Assembly: GCA_003156595.1 (NCBI GenBank)
Contig: PMHH01000155.1
Span: forward strand, 1 to 40,990
Direction of reading: 5' to 3'
DNA: 40,990 nucleotides
Source of the DNA: Acidimicrobiaceae bacterium
Lineage (GTDB): Bacteria; Actinomycetota; Acidimicrobiia; Acidimicrobiales; Palsa-688
In this document: piece by piece, positions 40,359-40,990 of the stretch
Layout: each line of letters starts with the position of its first letter
Numbering within the stretch: the stretch's first letter is position 1
Notes under the pieces: model-generated
The model's input: only the letters and a program-made list of their open reading frames with translations
Told to the model about the DNA's origin: nothing
The model's database searches: none
Translations under genes and position numbers: made by a program

Positions 40359-40990
40359 ATGTCACTCGTGGCCGAGCCACAGGAGGCGAGAGTCGACCAA
40401 GGTCGCCGTCCGCCGGATCCACAACAACCCGCGGCCCGGCAGCACCAATCGCCCGCACTCCCCCGCGGCGATGCGATGGTGGCCTACGTCGACCGCCTGG
40501 AGGTCCTCTACCAGGTGCGAGGTGGAGGCCTCGACCCCGACCACGTGGCGACGCTCGTCGAGCTGGGCGGCCAATGGCCACCGCTGGTGGTGTGGGCGGA
40601 CCGTCCCGAGGCCGTAATTGACGGGGCTCACCGCCTGGCCGCGGCCAAGCGGCTCGGCCATCGGACGGTAGCTGTCATCGCCTTCCACGGGTCGCTCGAC
40701 GACGCCTTCGTCGAGTCCGTGCAACGCAACGTGGTGCACGGCCTGCCCCTCGCGCTCGAGGACCGGCTGAGGGCCGGACGGCGCATCGTGCGCCGGCACC
40801 CGGAGTGGTCCGATCGGCGCATCGGTGACGTGTGTGCCTTGGCGGCCAGGACCGTGGCTCGGCTGCGCCGGGACCTGGCCGCCGACTCGGCGCCGCCCGT
40901 CGTGGCGCTCGACGCCGGGATCGCCTCGGCGACTCGGATCGGCCCAGACACTCGGATCGGCCCAGACGCTCGGATCGGCCCAGATACTCG
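40359..40990 (+). CDS. ParB/StrR-family DNA-binding regulator (partial)
   Basis: At least 210 residues, running off the window edge. After a Gln/Pro-rich start comes a ParB/Srx-like nuclease-fold domain (VIDGAHRLAAAKRLGHRTVAVIAF), then a KorB-type helix-turn-helix (ALEDRLRAGRRIVRRHPEWSDRRIGDVCALAARTVARLRRD pattern). The layout matches StrR-type pathway-specific activators of antibiotic gene clusters more than chromosome-partition ParB. The end is a repeated TRIGPD hexapeptide. ATG 40359 is preceded by GGGGGG. It is the only gene here not tied to CoA chemistry apart from the hypothetical one at 6567. Confidence 0.85.
   Translation, partial: MSLVAEPQEARVDQGRRPPDPQQPAARQHQSPALPRGDAMVAYVDRLEVLYQVRGGGLDPDHVATLVELGGQWPPLVVWADRPEAVIDGAHRLAAAKRLGHRTVAVIAFHGSLDDAFVESVQRNVVHGLPLALEDRLRAGRRIVRRHPEWSDRRIGDVCALAARTVARLRRDLAADSAPPVVALDAGIASATRIGPDTRIGPDARIGPDT
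40932..40990 (+). repeat. Tandem 18-bp repeat coding for TRIGPD
   Basis: Three 18-bp units (40932-40949, 40950-40967, 40968-40985) and the start of a fourth encode TRIGPD, ARIGPD or close variants. Units differ by one or two bases, so expansion looks recent. The array continues past the window, and its total length is unknown. Confidence 0.85.

Noticed and set aside
40932-40990. Possible CRISPR-like array
   Set aside because: Units are directly adjacent without spacers and stay in frame as TRIGPD, so it is a coding repeat.

Overview
This window comes from a high-GC actinobacterium, and its gene content resembles a soil or aquatic Acidimicrobiia- or Mycobacteriales-like lipid degrader. That placement is inferred from base composition, frequent GTG/TTG starts and the protein families; no rRNA or other phylogenetic marker is present. 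I see no tRNA, rRNA, CRISPR array, insertion sequence or phage gene. Almost every gene belongs to CoA-dependent breakdown of a large hydrophobic substrate: acyl-CoA dehydrogenases (ACADs) in adjacent pairs, one double-length ACAD, two acyl-CoA ligases, three crotonase-fold proteins, two thiolases, an Ltp2-like aldolase with its DUF35 zinc-ribbon partner, a MaoC-type hydratase, a CaiB-type CoA-transferase, four SDR-type oxidoreductases, a zinc alcohol dehydrogenase, two P450s with a 3Fe-4S ferredoxin, and four TetR repressors. The set resembles steroid side-chain catabolism (FadE, Ltp2 and ChsH families), but no ring-cleavage gene lies here, so the substrate is open.

Layout. 0.3-2 kb: a TetR gene coupled to an NmrA-like reductase. 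2-6.3 kb: a divergent ACAD pair, then an SDR and a zinc alcohol dehydrogenase, closed by a strong hairpin. 6.5-7.3 kb: an unrecognised gene and a decayed thiolase fragment. 7.3-12.5 kb (minus): 2-hydroxyacid dehydrogenase, class II aldolase, crotonase, type-1 thiolase-like protein and thiolase. 12.5-16.2 kb (plus): an FGGY kinase coupled to a double ACAD. 16.4-18.8 kb (minus): two tandem M24-fold proteins, the second with all five metal ligands replaced. 18.9-24 kb (plus): an ACAD pair, an acyl-CoA ligase and a MaoC hydratase, all joined by 4-bp overlaps. 24-34.3 kb (minus): ferredoxin, amidohydrolase, crotonase, ligase, DUF35, aldolase, TetR, SDR, CoA-transferase, P450, TetR. 34.4-36 kb (plus): SDR and crotonase. 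36-39.6 kb (minus): an ACAD pair feeding a second P450. 39.6-40.3 kb: a divergent TetR. The window ends inside a ParB/StrR-like regulator.

How the genes may work together (inference): P450s with the ferredoxin hydroxylate the substrate; ligases or the CoA-transferase make the CoA thioester; ACAD pairs desaturate it; MaoC and crotonase proteins hydrate; SDR and alcohol dehydrogenases oxidise; and thiolases or the Ltp2-like aldolase cleave carbon units.

The most interesting signals are: (1) an identical long-spaced operator, TGTCCAA-N17-TTGGACA, at two divergent promoters about 20.7 kb apart, one of them the TetR gene's own; (2) the intact/dead M24 pair; (3) a near-perfect 46-bp palindrome inside an ACAD reading frame, in a segment about 35 residues longer than in a related ACAD; and (4) a kinase/aldolase/2-hydroxyacid dehydrogenase module set among beta-oxidation genes.
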